Below are positions 55,716-64,000 of a stretch of DNA of 64,000 nucleotides, in pieces (position 1 is the stretch's first letter; every line of letters begins with the position of its first letter). The notes under the pieces are model-generated. The model was not told the DNA's origin. It searched no databases and was given only the letters and a program-made list of their open reading frames with translations. The DNA comes from Candidatus Scalindua japonica (GTDB taxonomy: Bacteria > Planctomycetota > Brocadiia > Brocadiales > Scalinduaceae), in contig NZ_BAOS01000017.1 of assembly GCF_002443295.1 (NCBI RefSeq), positions 1 to 64,000 of the forward strand. Direction: 5' to 3'. The translations under genes and the position numbers were made by a program.

Positions 55716-56015
55716 TTAATCATCATACCAGAACCCGCATTTATCCTTAAGATGTGAAAAGTGATCTCTCACGCTGAATGGATATAACTTACACATATGA
55801 GGCCTGCGATCATGTTCTTTACATATTGCATAGCCACTTTCGTCAAACAAGAGGCTGGGGCATCGTATTGAAGTATGGCAGCAACCGCCACATCGTTTAC
55901 ACTCTCCTTTTCTTGTCTCTACTGAATGAGCTACTTCTTTTTTGTTAAAGAAGTAATAAAACCTTCGCCATATCTGATGTTTTAAAGACAGAAAAAAGAT
56001 ATCAATTTTTTGCAA
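55716..56015 (-). CDS. YkgJ family cysteine-cluster protein
   Basis: 99 residues with CKRCGGCC and later CPSLLF, CKEHDRRPHMCKLYPF, the metal-chelating pattern of the YkgJ/UPF0153 family (zinc or iron-sulfur). Function of the family is not settled. TTG start at 56015, with AGGAGG upstream at good spacing. Adjacent to, but divergent from, rplM. Confidence 0.8.
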   Translation of the reverse strand: MQKIDIFFLSLKHQIWRRFYYFFNKKEVAHSVETRKGECKRCGGCCHTSIRCPSLLFDESGYAICKEHDRRPHMCKLYPFSVRDHFSHLKDKCGFWYDD

Positions 56016-56080
56016 AATACACTCCCTCCTTTTTTAAAGTGTTATTTTAATAACTTTATTGATTAAATCAAATAAAAACA

Positions 56081-56109
56081 TTGACAGACACCTGCTCGTG
56101 TGATATATC
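56081..56109 (+). promoter_or_regulatory. Promoter of rplM-rpsI, TTGACA-N17-TATATC
   Basis: TTGACA at 56081-56086 and TATATC at 56104-56109 with a 17-base spacer, 79 bases before the rplM ATG. Confidence 0.6.
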
Positions 56110-56187
56110 ATAATGTTTAAATTCTTTAGATAAAAGAAACAGTATTAATACTTTCATAATCAATTTTTTGACATTTAACTTATAACC

Positions 56188-56619
56188 ATGACTAAAACTT
56201 TTCTAGCAAAGAAAGAAGACCTACAAAGAGATTGGCATGTTATTGATGCCACAGATAAAGTCCTGGGAAGAATGGCAAGTCGAATTGCCATGATACTTCA
56301 GGGAAAAACAAAGCCTATATACACACCGCATGTTGACACCGGTGATTTTGTTATTGTAACCAATGCGAAGAAAATAAAATTAACAGGTAACAAAATGAAT
56401 GATAAGGTTTATTACACTCATTCAGGTTACCCCGGAGGGTTCAAGGAGCATCCTATAAAAAAATGGATGGAAAAACATCCTGATAGAATAGTAAATTTAG
56501 CAGTAAAAAGAATGTTACCAAAAACAAAGCTCGGAAGTGCCATGTTAAAAAAATTAAAGGTTTATGCCGGCCCTGACCATTCTCACGAGGCCCAGCAGCC
56601 AAAAATTCTGGAAATTTAA
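56188..56619 (+). CDS. rplM: 50S ribosomal protein L13
   Basis: 143 residues, family length. [20 protein letters not shown] and [24 protein letters not shown] are L13 hallmarks. First gene of the conserved rplM-rpsI operon; 19 bases separate it from rpsI. A promoter lies at 56081-56109. Confidence 0.97.
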   Translation: MTKTFLAKKEDLQRDWHVIDATDKVLGRMASRIAMILQGKTKPIYTPHVDTGDFVIVTNAKKIKLTGNKMNDKVYYTHSGYPGGFKEHPIKKWMEKHPDRIVNLAVKRMLPKTKLGSAMLKKLKVYAGPDHSHEAQQPKILEI

Positions 56620-56638
56620 ATTACTATAAGGAAACAAA

Positions 56639-57037
56639 ATGACTGACGAAACAAAATTCATTTGGGGCACTGGCAGACGCAAAACTTCTGTGGCAAGGGC
56701 CAGAATAAGAAAAGGTACCGGAAAATTTATTGTAAACCGTAGAGAACTGAGTGATTACTTTGGCAGGGATCGTGATCAATTTGTAGCCCAACAACCATTA
56801 AAAACCACAAAAACAGACGGGCAATATGATGTTTTCATAAATGTCCAGGGCGGAGGCTTAACAGGTCAGGCCGGAGCAATTTCGCTGGGCATATCAAGAG
56901 CTCTTTTTAAAGCAGATCAGGAACTTGCAGAGAGCCTGAGGGGTGCCAGTCTCTTGACGCGAGACAGCAGGATGAAAGAGCGGAAAAAATACGGCAAGAA
57001 AGGTGCAAGAGCAAGCTTCCAGTGGACAAAAAGATAA
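56639..57037 (+). CDS. rpsI: 30S ribosomal protein S9
   Basis: 132 residues. GTGRRKTSVARARI at the N-terminus and the basic tail ending KYGKKGARASFQWTKR, which reaches the P-site tRNA with its final Lys-Arg. Follows rplM in the standard order. Stop at 57035-57037. Confidence 0.97.
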   Translation: MTDETKFIWGTGRRKTSVARARIRKGTGKFIVNRRELSDYFGRDRDQFVAQQPLKTTKTDGQYDVFINVQGGGLTGQAGAISLGISRALFKADQELAESLRGASLLTRDSRMKERKKYGKKGARASFQWTKR

Positions 57038-57719
57038 CAGCTTATTTATTTTTATTTAAAGATAGTAGCCAATTTGTTTTCTAATAGAACTTAGTTGTCA
57101 GCTTTAAATATTCATTTAGTTCCACGTTATAGAGCATCCAACCATTTTATTGCTGACACGGCGGGCCCCCTCTAATTAACGCTCCTCACAGTATACGGGC
57201 TTTATGCAATAGCCGAAAGCACCAACTAACAGCCTCAATGGATTCTACATCTACTACTCTACTTCTTTGCCCCCAACCGAGATTACAAAATTTCCCACTC
57301 AAATCTGCTTGTAAAAAATCGCCTCCATATATTTACACCTATTATATTGGCAGCCACAAAGCGGCGGCCAATGTCCAGGATGAGGAATTCACCATTGCCA
57401 GGTTTTTCGTTAACTCGAAAGTTGGCAACAGATTGAGCAGATGCAAGAAGAAACACTCCAGATCCTGGACAATGTCATCAGAATAGACATAGCCCCTTGT
57501 TTTCGTCAATCACCGAATATAGTTTGAAGCTTGCCATCAAACACCTACTCTGTAAAACCGGCTCCGCCCATGAAGAAATTGTCTGGGGCAGTAAAACATT
57601 CGGATACCGCAAAATAATATAAGACATGTCATAGGCTTGCCTGAAAAATTACATTGTCAAGAAGAATTGACACAATAAATCCCATACCAACCACAACCAG
57701 TATTTTTACAACTTTTCCT
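57038..57719. other. Region with degenerate coding-like sequence
   Basis: No intact gene. Short stretches read like frameshifted protein (QQIEQMQEETLQILDN near 57430-57480; LKLAIKHLLCKTGSAHEEI near 57520-57580, ending in TAA) but no family could be named. Possibly one eroded gene. Confidence 0.4.
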
Positions 57720-58244
57720 TCAATTGCCACCAGTATTTTTGTCTTTATATATCTTGTCCACTGCCACATCATAATCGGTCGCCACATTCATCCTGTCAAA
57801 TTCTTTACGGAGAACACGGTGGCAATGACTGCAGGATTGTTTTAACGCTCTTAATCGCGGAACAGTTCCATCAAAATCTTTCTCCTTACACGTTTTAGTA
57901 ATCCTTGCCAGCTGATCTTTAAACATCTCTTGAAGCTCAAAAAAGTCTTCCGGGATTTCATCACTGGATAGATCCAGCGCACCAAAAGATTTCTCTATAT
58001 TAGCACACAAAGCCTCAGCATCAGCCCAATCACCTTCACCCATTTTACGTGTAAGTAGAGTTGTATCGCTCTTTATCTGTTTCATATGTTCTTTAAATCC
58101 AAGTTTAGTGTACCATTGAGCATTTTCATCACTATCATTCCCGACTATCTGCTCCTCTACCTTTCCACAAGACAGGACAAAGATTAAACCAATTATTGAA
58201 AACTTCAAAATATTTCTCGTAAATTTATTGCTATGTATTTCCAT
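57720..58244 (-). CDS. Monohaem cytochrome c lipoprotein, class II-like
   Basis: 174 residues. Lipoprotein signal ending FVLSC (about residue 27), helical domain, and CSHCH haem motif near residue 137, followed by RVLRKEFD, as in class II cytochromes (CxxCHxxxR). It parallels the protein at 24942-25406 in length, lipobox and haem position, though sequence identity is low. AAGGA lies about 12 bases before the ATG. Likely an extracytoplasmic electron carrier or NO/ligand-binding cytochrome. Confidence 0.8.
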   Translation of the reverse strand: MEIHSNKFTRNILKFSIIGLIFVLSCGKVEEQIVGNDSDENAQWYTKLGFKEHMKQIKSDTTLLTRKMGEGDWADAEALCANIEKSFGALDLSSDEIPEDFFELQEMFKDQLARITKTCKEKDFDGTVPRLRALKQSCSHCHRVLRKEFDRMNVATDYDVAVDKIYKDKNTGGN

Positions 58245-58459
58245 GATGTAAATAAATCCTTCCTACTAAAATAATATGTTTGTTAATTATGCGTTGCGAA
58301 CACACGAAGAACAGGAGAGTTTATCATTATCTCCTGTAACAAAGATATGCCGGAACATTGGATACTGCCATGGTAAATACATTTATCATATAGTTACCAG
58401 AAATATATCCATTGTTAATAATACTTTACAAATACCCTTATAACCCATTTTACAAGAAA

Positions 58460-58490
58460 GGCTACATTTTGTCATAGACAAAATGTAGCC
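58460..58490 (-). terminator. Strong terminator of fhs
   Basis: Perfect 14-base stem GGCTACATTTTGTC / GACAAAATGTAGCC with a three-base loop; on the minus strand it is followed by TTTCTTG. It lies 58 bases past the fhs stop. Confidence 0.75.
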
Positions 58491-58547
58491 CCTTGCTATT
58501 AACAGCTAACTTAATACCGCTTATTAATCAAATACAAACTGTTCAAT

Positions 58548-60314
58548 CTAGAAAAGTCCCTTAACCCTGCCGGTTTCCACATCAACATCCACACGTCTGT
58601 AAGCAGGGTCTGAGCAGGTACCCGGCATGAGTTTCACTGTACCGGCAAATGGTACCACAAACCCGGCCCCTTTGAACGTTAGCACCTCCTGGATATTCAA
58701 TCTCCAACCCTTCGGAGCACCCTTGAGCATTGGGTTATCCGTGAGGGAAAGATGTGTCTTAGCCATACATATTCCAAGCTTGGAAACTTCCGGATCAACG
58801 TCCATCGCCTTGATCTTTGCCTGAGCAGTCGGAGAGTAGTCCACTCCATCAGCACCGTAAACCTCTGTGGCAATCATATTTATACGCTCGCTCAATGGGG
58901 TTTCCAGCTCATAGAGAAACTTGAAGTTGTTCTCATCGTTACATGCATCTACCACGGCATCAGCCAGTTCCAGTGCCCCTTCTCCTCCTTTTTCCCAATG
59001 CTTGGAGAGAGCAACACGTGCTCCGGCATCTTCTACCACCTTTCGTACCGCATTTACCTCATTATCCGTATCGGTATAGAAGTGATTTATACAGACCACA
59101 GGGTTTATACCAGCCTTCTTTACCACATTAATAAGGTGGAGTAGATTCGTTTCCGCCCCTTTCACAGCAAATTCAACGTTCTCTTCCTTGTAAACTGGGT
59201 CCAGAGGATGTCCAGGAACAGGAATCGGAGCACCACCATGGCTTTTAAGCGCCCTGATAGTGGCAACAAGAACCGCTGCATGAGGCTTGTTTCCTGAGAA
59301 ACGGCATTTCAGGTTCCAGAATTTTTCAAATCCTATATCTGCTCCAAAACCGGATTCAGTTACATTATAATCACCCAACTTCAGCCCAAGCCTGTCTGCT
59401 ACAATCGAGGATTGGCCAATGGCAATATTGGCAAATGGCCCTGCATGGACTAATACCGGCTGGCCTTCAATGGTCTGCATCAGGTTTGGATTAAGCGCTT
59501 CAACCATCCACGCAGTCATAGCACCATCAACTTCTATATCGGCAGTTGTAACAGGTTTGCCTGATTTATCGTAAGCCAGCACTATTTTACTCATCCTCTC
59601 ACGCATATCCTTCAGATCTTTTGCAACTGAGAGTATAGCCATAATCTCGGAAGATACAGCAATGGCAAACCCTGACTGCATCATAAACCCATCCATCTTT
59701 CCGCCTATACCGATAGTGATATCCCTGAGCGCCTGTGCACAAAAATCTATAATCCACTTGAAATTAATATTATATGGATCAATATTAAGACGTTTCAGAT
59801 TCCGTTTTGCAAGCTGTTCGTCGTTATAGTTAAACTCATGCTGTATCCTGGATGTAAGCGCCACCATGCCCAGGTTATGCGCGTTCATTATCGCGTTAAT
59901 ATCCCCTGTCAGTCCCAGAGAAAAAGGAGTTAGCGGGATACATTGAGAAAGCCCGCCACCAGCGGCAGAACCCTTAATATTCATAGTAGGTCCGCCTGAA
60001 GGTTGACGAATAGCGCCTATAACATTTTTGCCTCTTTTTCCCAAACCCTGTACCAGACCCATAGTGGTAGTAGACTTTCCTTCACCCAGAGGAGTCGGGG
60101 TGATTGCAGTCACATCTACATATTTCCCATCCGGTTTACTTTCCAGCCGCTTAATTGCCTTGTTAAAATCAATTTTTGCCACATAGTGCCCGTGAGGAAG
60201 CAGTTCATCCTTCTCAATACCCAGCTGCTCAGCTAACTGATAAACAGTCTTCATCCCGGCTTCAGAATCTTCCGCTATTTCCCAATCCGCATGTTTGGTC
60301 GGATCCAATGCCAT
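58548..60314 (-). CDS. fhs: Formate-tetrahydrofolate ligase
   Basis: 588 residues. ATP loop [40 protein letters not shown]-type segment and [11 protein letters not shown] are diagnostic. It makes 10-formyl-THF from formate in the methyl branch of the Wood-Ljungdahl pathway, or for purine synthesis. AAGGAGG precedes the ATG and a strong terminator follows. Single gene. Confidence 0.97.
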   Translation of the reverse strand: MALDPTKHADWEIAEDSEAGMKTVYQLAEQLGIEKDELLPHGHYVAKIDFNKAIKRLESKPDGKYVDVTAITPTPLGEGKSTTTMGLVQGLGKRGKNVIGAIRQPSGGPTMNIKGSAAGGGLSQCIPLTPFSLGLTGDINAIMNAHNLGMVALTSRIQHEFNYNDEQLAKRNLKRLNIDPYNINFKWIIDFCAQALRDITIGIGGKMDGFMMQSGFAIAVSSEIMAILSVAKDLKDMRERMSKIVLAYDKSGKPVTTADIEVDGAMTAWMVEALNPNLMQTIEGQPVLVHAGPFANIAIGQSSIVADRLGLKLGDYNVTESGFGADIGFEKFWNLKCRFSGNKPHAAVLVATIRALKSHGGAPIPVPGHPLDPVYKEENVEFAVKGAETNLLHLINVVKKAGINPVVCINHFYTDTDNEVNAVRKVVEDAGARVALSKHWEKGGEGALELADAVVDACNDENNFKFLYELETPLSERINMIATEVYGADGVDYSPTAQAKIKAMDVDPEVSKLGICMAKTHLSLTDNPMLKGAPKGWRLNIQEVLTFKGAGFVVPFAGTVKLMPGTCSDPAYRRVDVDVETGRVKGLF

Positions 60315-61052
60315 AATAATTTACCCTCCTTTTAGATTATAAACTAATAAACTAATACATTCTGCAAATTATACAACAAACTAACATTTATTAACTAAAC
60401 GCAATAAATTATTGTTATCATTTTTCAAAATACGACGAAAATGTCAACATTTGCAACTGCAAAGACAATAAACCTTTCAATTATATTGATAAAATTTCCA
60501 GGGTCAAGAAATATATATATTACACGACATTTACGAGGTATTGAAAATTGCATAAAACTTACCGCAGACTAATGATAACTATCTACAAGGCAATAATACT
60601 TCCAACATAACCCATGGTGATATTACGAACCAGAGGATGAAAACGAATCGAGTCGATTCTAACATTAGCTTATGGCACACTTTAATATAATTAAAAAGTG
60701 ATTAATTATTTTTCCTGAAAGCCCACTATTCACAGTAGAATTATTGTACAATTATTAGACATTAAACTCTTTGGATAAATTTCTTGTAATATAACAATCC
60801 ATTTACATCTTTATGTTTGTTATCTAACTACATAGACTTACAGAAACGTAATAAATATCATTAAAAAAAAATTCAATTTGGACCATTTTTTGCTCTTACT
60901 CAATTGTACAATTTTCTTATGGAAGTTCATTGTTTTTATAATTTTATCCAAAAGACAATAATATAAACAGGTTTGATGAATCTAAAAGAAGACGAAAAAA
61001 CGTTAAGACATGCACACATATTTCTAATTCTAATTGATATCCACAATTCACA
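60315..61052. other. AT-rich intergenic region
   Basis: No gene, no RNA gene recognised. It should carry divergent promoters for fhs and the antiporter. Confidence 0.5.
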
Positions 61053-62768
61053 TTGAAAAAAACCAGACCACAGACGATACGAGTTGCAATTTTTCTGCTA
61101 TTTACAATTACCTTACTTTTACCTGGTGTTTCAATAGCTTCGGAAGTTAGCAAAAATGATCGTAGAATTGTAACTGATTTCTCCATAAAACTTGAAAATT
61201 ATCATGATGACCACTTGACGGCACTTAGTAATATTTTAAAGTATAGAATTATCACCAATCCCCTTGATCGCATCACAATAGCATCAGCAGTCGGGGATAA
61301 TATACATAGCCCTCATGCTATTAAAACATCTTTTCCTATGAAACTCGAAAGCTATCATGATGGACATTTGACTAAACTTGGAGATATTTTAAAACACAGG
61401 ATCAAGGTCAATCCACTAAACCTGGTTGTTTCTGTTTTATTCTTCCTGGGAGTTTTACATACATTTTTTGCAGGTAAGTTTACGAAACTTGCCAAAAAAA
61501 TTGAGAAGAGACACAGGGAAGAGATAATAAAACAAAAGAATGGTGATAAATACACAGGCGAAGTTGTTGAAGAAGTAAGTTTTATTTCTGAACTTCTTCA
61601 TTTTCTTGGTGAAGTAGAAGTCATATTTGGGATCTGGGTCATTCCTGTTTTCTGGATAATTGCAATTAATTATGGAATGGAAAATTCTATCCACTATTTT
61701 ACAAATGCAAATTATACCGAACCTATTTTTGTAGTAGTGATTATGACACTTGCATCCACCAGACCTATTGTCAGGCTTGCAGAAAAGACAATTATCATGA
61801 TTGCCGGCTTAGGCGGAGGAACGACTGCCGCTGTATGGTTCACCGTTTTAACTGTTGGCCCTATCCTTGGGTCTTTCATTACAGAACCAGGAGCAATGAC
61901 AGTATCAGCACTTATCCTTGCCAAACAGTTTTACTCAAAAAAGCCTGGCAACAAGCTTGCTTATGCAACTATTGGCTTGCTATTTGTTAATATATCAGTA
62001 GGTGGTACCATTACTCATTTTGCCGCACCACCGGTTTTAATGGTTGCAGAAAAATGGCACTGGGACCTTGCCTTCATGTTTACAAATTTTGGATATAAGG
62101 CCTTAATCGGAATCGCTTGTGCCAATCTACTTTATTACATAATATTCAAATCTGATCTTAAAAAGATGGGAAAATGGAAAAATGCTGAAGAATCCAATCA
62201 AAAGGTGGAAATTGATTGGGACATAAGAGACGATGGTGTTCCTGTTGGAGTAACAATAGCCCATATTTTTTTTATGACTTGGACCGTCTTTTTTGCTCAC
62301 TATCCGCCGCTATTTCTTGCCGGCTTCCTCTGCTACCTCGGGTTTGCCAAGGCTACTAAACATCATCAAAACCGTACTGATTTAAAACCGGCATTACTGG
62401 TAGGATTTTTCCTGGCAGGGCTGGTAATTCACGGAGGATTACAGCAATGGTGGATTGCCCCTGTTCTGGGAAGTTTAAGTGAAGTCCCCCTCATGCTGGG
62501 TGCAACCGTATTAACCGCCATAAATGACAATGCAGCAATTACATACTTAAGCTCGCTGGTCCCTGACTTTAATGACAGTATGAAGTATGCAGTAGTCGCC
62601 GGCGCCGTTAGCGGTGGAGGATTAACTGTTATCGCCAATGCACCGAACCCGGCAGGGCAGTCTATTCTCCAGAAATTCTTTCCCGATGGCGTTTCTCCAA
62701 TATGGCTTCTGGCAGGTGCTTTTGTACCAACTATAATTATGGGACTAGTCTTTATGTTGATAGGATAA
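61053..62768 (+). CDS. Putative Na+/H+ antiporter (PF07399-like) with N-terminal repeats
   Basis: 571 residues. Signal-like first helix (1-30), then two 31-residue tandem repeats (FSIKLENYHDDHLTALSNIL and FPMKLESYHDGHLTKLGDIL, about 53 residues apart). The membrane domain (about 130-571) has about ten helices, with PGAMTVSALILA and TAINDNAAITYL motifs like those of ion-transporter-superfamily antiporters. TTG start at 61053 has no clear ribosome site. The repeats are unusual and may form a periplasmic sensor or oligomerisation region. Confidence 0.8.
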   Translation: MKKTRPQTIRVAIFLLFTITLLLPGVSIASEVSKNDRRIVTDFSIKLENYHDDHLTALSNILKYRIITNPLDRITIASAVGDNIHSPHAIKTSFPMKLESYHDGHLTKLGDILKHRIKVNPLNLVVSVLFFLGVLHTFFAGKFTKLAKKIEKRHREEIIKQKNGDKYTGEVVEEVSFISELLHFLGEVEVIFGIWVIPVFWIIAINYGMENSIHYFTNANYTEPIFVVVIMTLASTRPIVRLAEKTIIMIAGLGGGTTAAVWFTVLTVGPILGSFITEPGAMTVSALILAKQFYSKKPGNKLAYATIGLLFVNISVGGTITHFAAPPVLMVAEKWHWDLAFMFTNFGYKALIGIACANLLYYIIFKSDLKKMGKWKNAEESNQKVEIDWDIRDDGVPVGVTIAHIFFMTWTVFFAHYPPLFLAGFLCYLGFAKATKHHQNRTDLKPALLVGFFLAGLVIHGGLQQWWIAPVLGSLSEVPLMLGATVLTAINDNAAITYLSSLVPDFNDSMKYAVVAGAVSGGGLTVIANAPNPAGQSILQKFFPDGVSPIWLLAGAFVPTIIMGLVFMLIG

Positions 62769-62840
62769 AAAACTCAGACCAGTAACATTTATCTGTTTCA
62801 TTAGGATCAACCTTGACATTTCATATGTGACAGCATTTGA

Positions 62841-62860
62841 GGTGTCCCGCACATGTAACC
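62841..62860 (+). mobile_element. Candidate left end of an ISKra4-type element
   Basis: GGTGTCCCGCACATGTAACC lies about 100 bases before the methylase gene and could be a terminal inverted repeat of the element containing the downstream transposase. Not verifiable because the right end is outside the window. Confidence 0.25.
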
Positions 62861-62926
62861 AGTTAATTTTGTAAGTCTACACCGTTGGGAGTATTCCCAT
62901 TATTTTGTAAAATATAAAAAAACATC

Positions 62927-62955
62927 TTGACATCCTCTTTCTTTTCAGCGATACT
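62927..62955 (+). promoter_or_regulatory. Promoter of the D12 methylase (leaderless)
   Basis: TTGACA (62927-62932), 17-base spacer, GATACT (62950-62955). The predicted start of transcription coincides with the ATG at 62962, and no ribosome site precedes it. Confidence 0.55.
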
Positions 62956-62961
62956 GCTTTT

Positions 62962-63627
62962 ATGAATTATCCAGGAGGCAAAGGAGGAGTATTCCAAAAG
63001 TTAATCAATCTTATGCCACCCCATGATGTCTACATAGAGACACATTTGGGCGGTGGCGCAGTTATGCGGAACAAACGTCCTGCCAGAAGTAATATTGGGA
63101 TAGAATTAGACCAGGATGTTGTTGAAATGTGGACGAATGTTAAACCACCAGGTTTTGAATTGGTCCATGATGACGCAATTAATTATCTGAATGATTATCC
63201 TTTCACTGGCAACGAGCTGATATATTGCGACCCACCGTACCTTCGCGAGACAAGAAGGAAGAGTGGTCGGCTCTATAAATATGAATATAGCCATAAAGAC
63301 CACACGGTACTTTTGGAATTATTGAAATCACTTCCCTGCATGGTGATGATATCCGGTTATGAGTCGCTTTTATACAGAGAGTCTTTGAAGGGATGGCATA
63401 CACATAGTTATCAGGCGGCCTGTCACCATGGTGTGGCGACAGAGTGGCTATGGATGAACTATAATATTCCGGTGGAACTACATGAATATCGTTATCTTGG
63501 CAATAACTTTCGTGAACGAGAACGGATAAAGAGAAAAACACAAAGGTGGACGGCGAGACTTCAATCAATGCCAATATTAGAGCGCCAGGCGTTACTCTCT
63601 GCGATGGATATAGTCAGGGAACAATAG
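62962..63627 (+). CDS. D12-class DNA adenine methyltransferase
   Basis: 221 residues, a short Dam-like enzyme. Motif I-like NYPGGKGG at the very N-terminus and catalytic motif IV IYCDPPY; ISGYESLLY is also typical of phage-type members. It would methylate adenine at N6 in a short DNA site. There is no restriction endonuclease gene beside it. The next gene is a transposase 23 bases downstream. Confidence 0.88.
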   Translation: MNYPGGKGGVFQKLINLMPPHDVYIETHLGGGAVMRNKRPARSNIGIELDQDVVEMWTNVKPPGFELVHDDAINYLNDYPFTGNELIYCDPPYLRETRRKSGRLYKYEYSHKDHTVLLELLKSLPCMVMISGYESLLYRESLKGWHTHSYQAACHHGVATEWLWMNYNIPVELHEYRYLGNNFRERERIKRKTQRWTARLQSMPILERQALLSAMDIVREQ

Positions 63628-63650
63628 AAATATTTTAAGAGGAGATATTT

Positions 63651-64000
63651 TTGGGTTTTGCGGCGAGAAAAGCAGAGTCATCAGAGAACTGGAGAACTTT
63701 ATTTTATGACTTTTTGGACAAGCGACTTGACAAGATTGAGCGAGAGTACCCAATGGAAGATTTAGGAGAAATCTCAAAAGCTGTTTTTCAGGAAAGATCC
63801 GAAATATTGGGTCAGATGATCCTTGGATTGATAAAGAGGAAGTTCGGTCATTTATTGAATCAGCAAAATTGTGACTGCCCCGATTGCGGCAAAAGCATGC
63901 AAAGGCACGACAAATTATCCAGGACAATCCAGACCCTTGCGGGTCAATTTGAATTGGAGAGACCTTATTTTTATTGCAGAGCGTGCAGTTTTGGAAATTA
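63651..64000 (+). CDS. ISKra4-family transposase, N-terminal part (3' end outside window)
   Basis: TTG start at 63651 with GAGGAG seven bases before it. CDCPDCGKSMQRHDKLSRT and LERPYFYCRACSFGN are the N-terminal zinc-ribbon-type segments of ISKra4 transposases. The DDE catalytic domain lies beyond the right edge. It is closely linked to the methylase gene, which may be a passenger. Confidence 0.8.
   Translation, partial: MGFAARKAESSENWRTLFYDFLDKRLDKIEREYPMEDLGEISKAVFQERSEILGQMILGLIKRKFGHLLNQQNCDCPDCGKSMQRHDKLSRTIQTLAGQFELERPYFYCRACSFGN

Noticed and set aside
57238-57486. 82-codon frame after rpsI
   Set aside because: Composition and frame breaks suggest eroded sequence; no start signal.
1-64000. 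CRISPR array or rRNA genes
   Set aside because: No regularly spaced identical repeats with unique spacers and no rRNA-like sequence were seen.

Overview
The window is an AT-rich bacterial chromosome segment with short Shine-Dalgarno-led operons, frequent TTG starts, and intergenic DNA full of palindromic repeats and decayed genes. The gene mix fits an anaerobic, cytochrome-c-rich planctomycete, most likely an anammox bacterium (Brocadiales, Scalindua-like). It includes formate-tetrahydrofolate ligase (Wood-Ljungdahl), siroheme decarboxylase genes ahbA/ahbB beside a sulfite-reductase-like iron-sulfur protein, two monohaem cytochrome lipoproteins, NikR with a nickel-type permease, and a PF07399-type antiporter. 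The taxonomic call is inference; no rRNA gene is present to confirm it.

Layout. 1-14.8 kb: end of an M16 peptidase, an RRM protein, the sulfate-activation genes cysD-cysNC, a minus-strand pair uup and GH13_18 phosphorylase, a very large unknown lysine-rich protein, then phzF, a HI0933-type flavoprotein and a nitroreductase. 14.8-28 kb is the accessory, decaying part: remnants of a REP-associated transposase, an IS630 transposase, a DUF1016 nuclease, an integrase, a rolling-circle Rep, a DUF2283 gene, a Fis-type HTH, a methyltransferase, asnA and a tRNA 3' end. These surround intact genes for a TonB receptor, a cold-shock protein, a secreted HMA-domain protein, two tiny basic proteins, a UPF0316 protein, a glutathione peroxidase and a cytochrome lipoprotein. 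28-43.5 kb: GNAT, SYLF protein, argG, a sigma-54 response regulator flanked by TGTGCCATGGCACA palindromes, then a plus-strand run of site-2 protease, mnmA, a sodium:alanine symporter with an unusual inserted domain, an FAD reductase, a DUF456 protein and the N-end-rule transferase bpt. 43.5-55.5 kb, mostly minus strand: selO, glk, nickel permease and nikR, the SiR-like/ahbA/ahbB cluster, coaB and a two-gene M16 peptidase operon; yajQ is on the plus strand. 55.7-64 kb: YkgJ protein, rplM-rpsI, the second cytochrome lipoprotein, fhs, an antiporter, and an apparently leaderless D12 adenine methylase followed at once by an ISKra4-type transposase that runs off the window.

The most interesting leads are: (i) the PCP_red/siroheme-type iron-sulfur protein linked to ahbA-ahbB; (ii) a flagellin-hook-like domain inserted in a sodium:alanine symporter; (iii) the methylase-transposase pair; (iv) the palindromes around the sigma-54 regulator; and (v) several dispersed repeat families. 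All functions are read from motifs and remembered family features; no database search was run.
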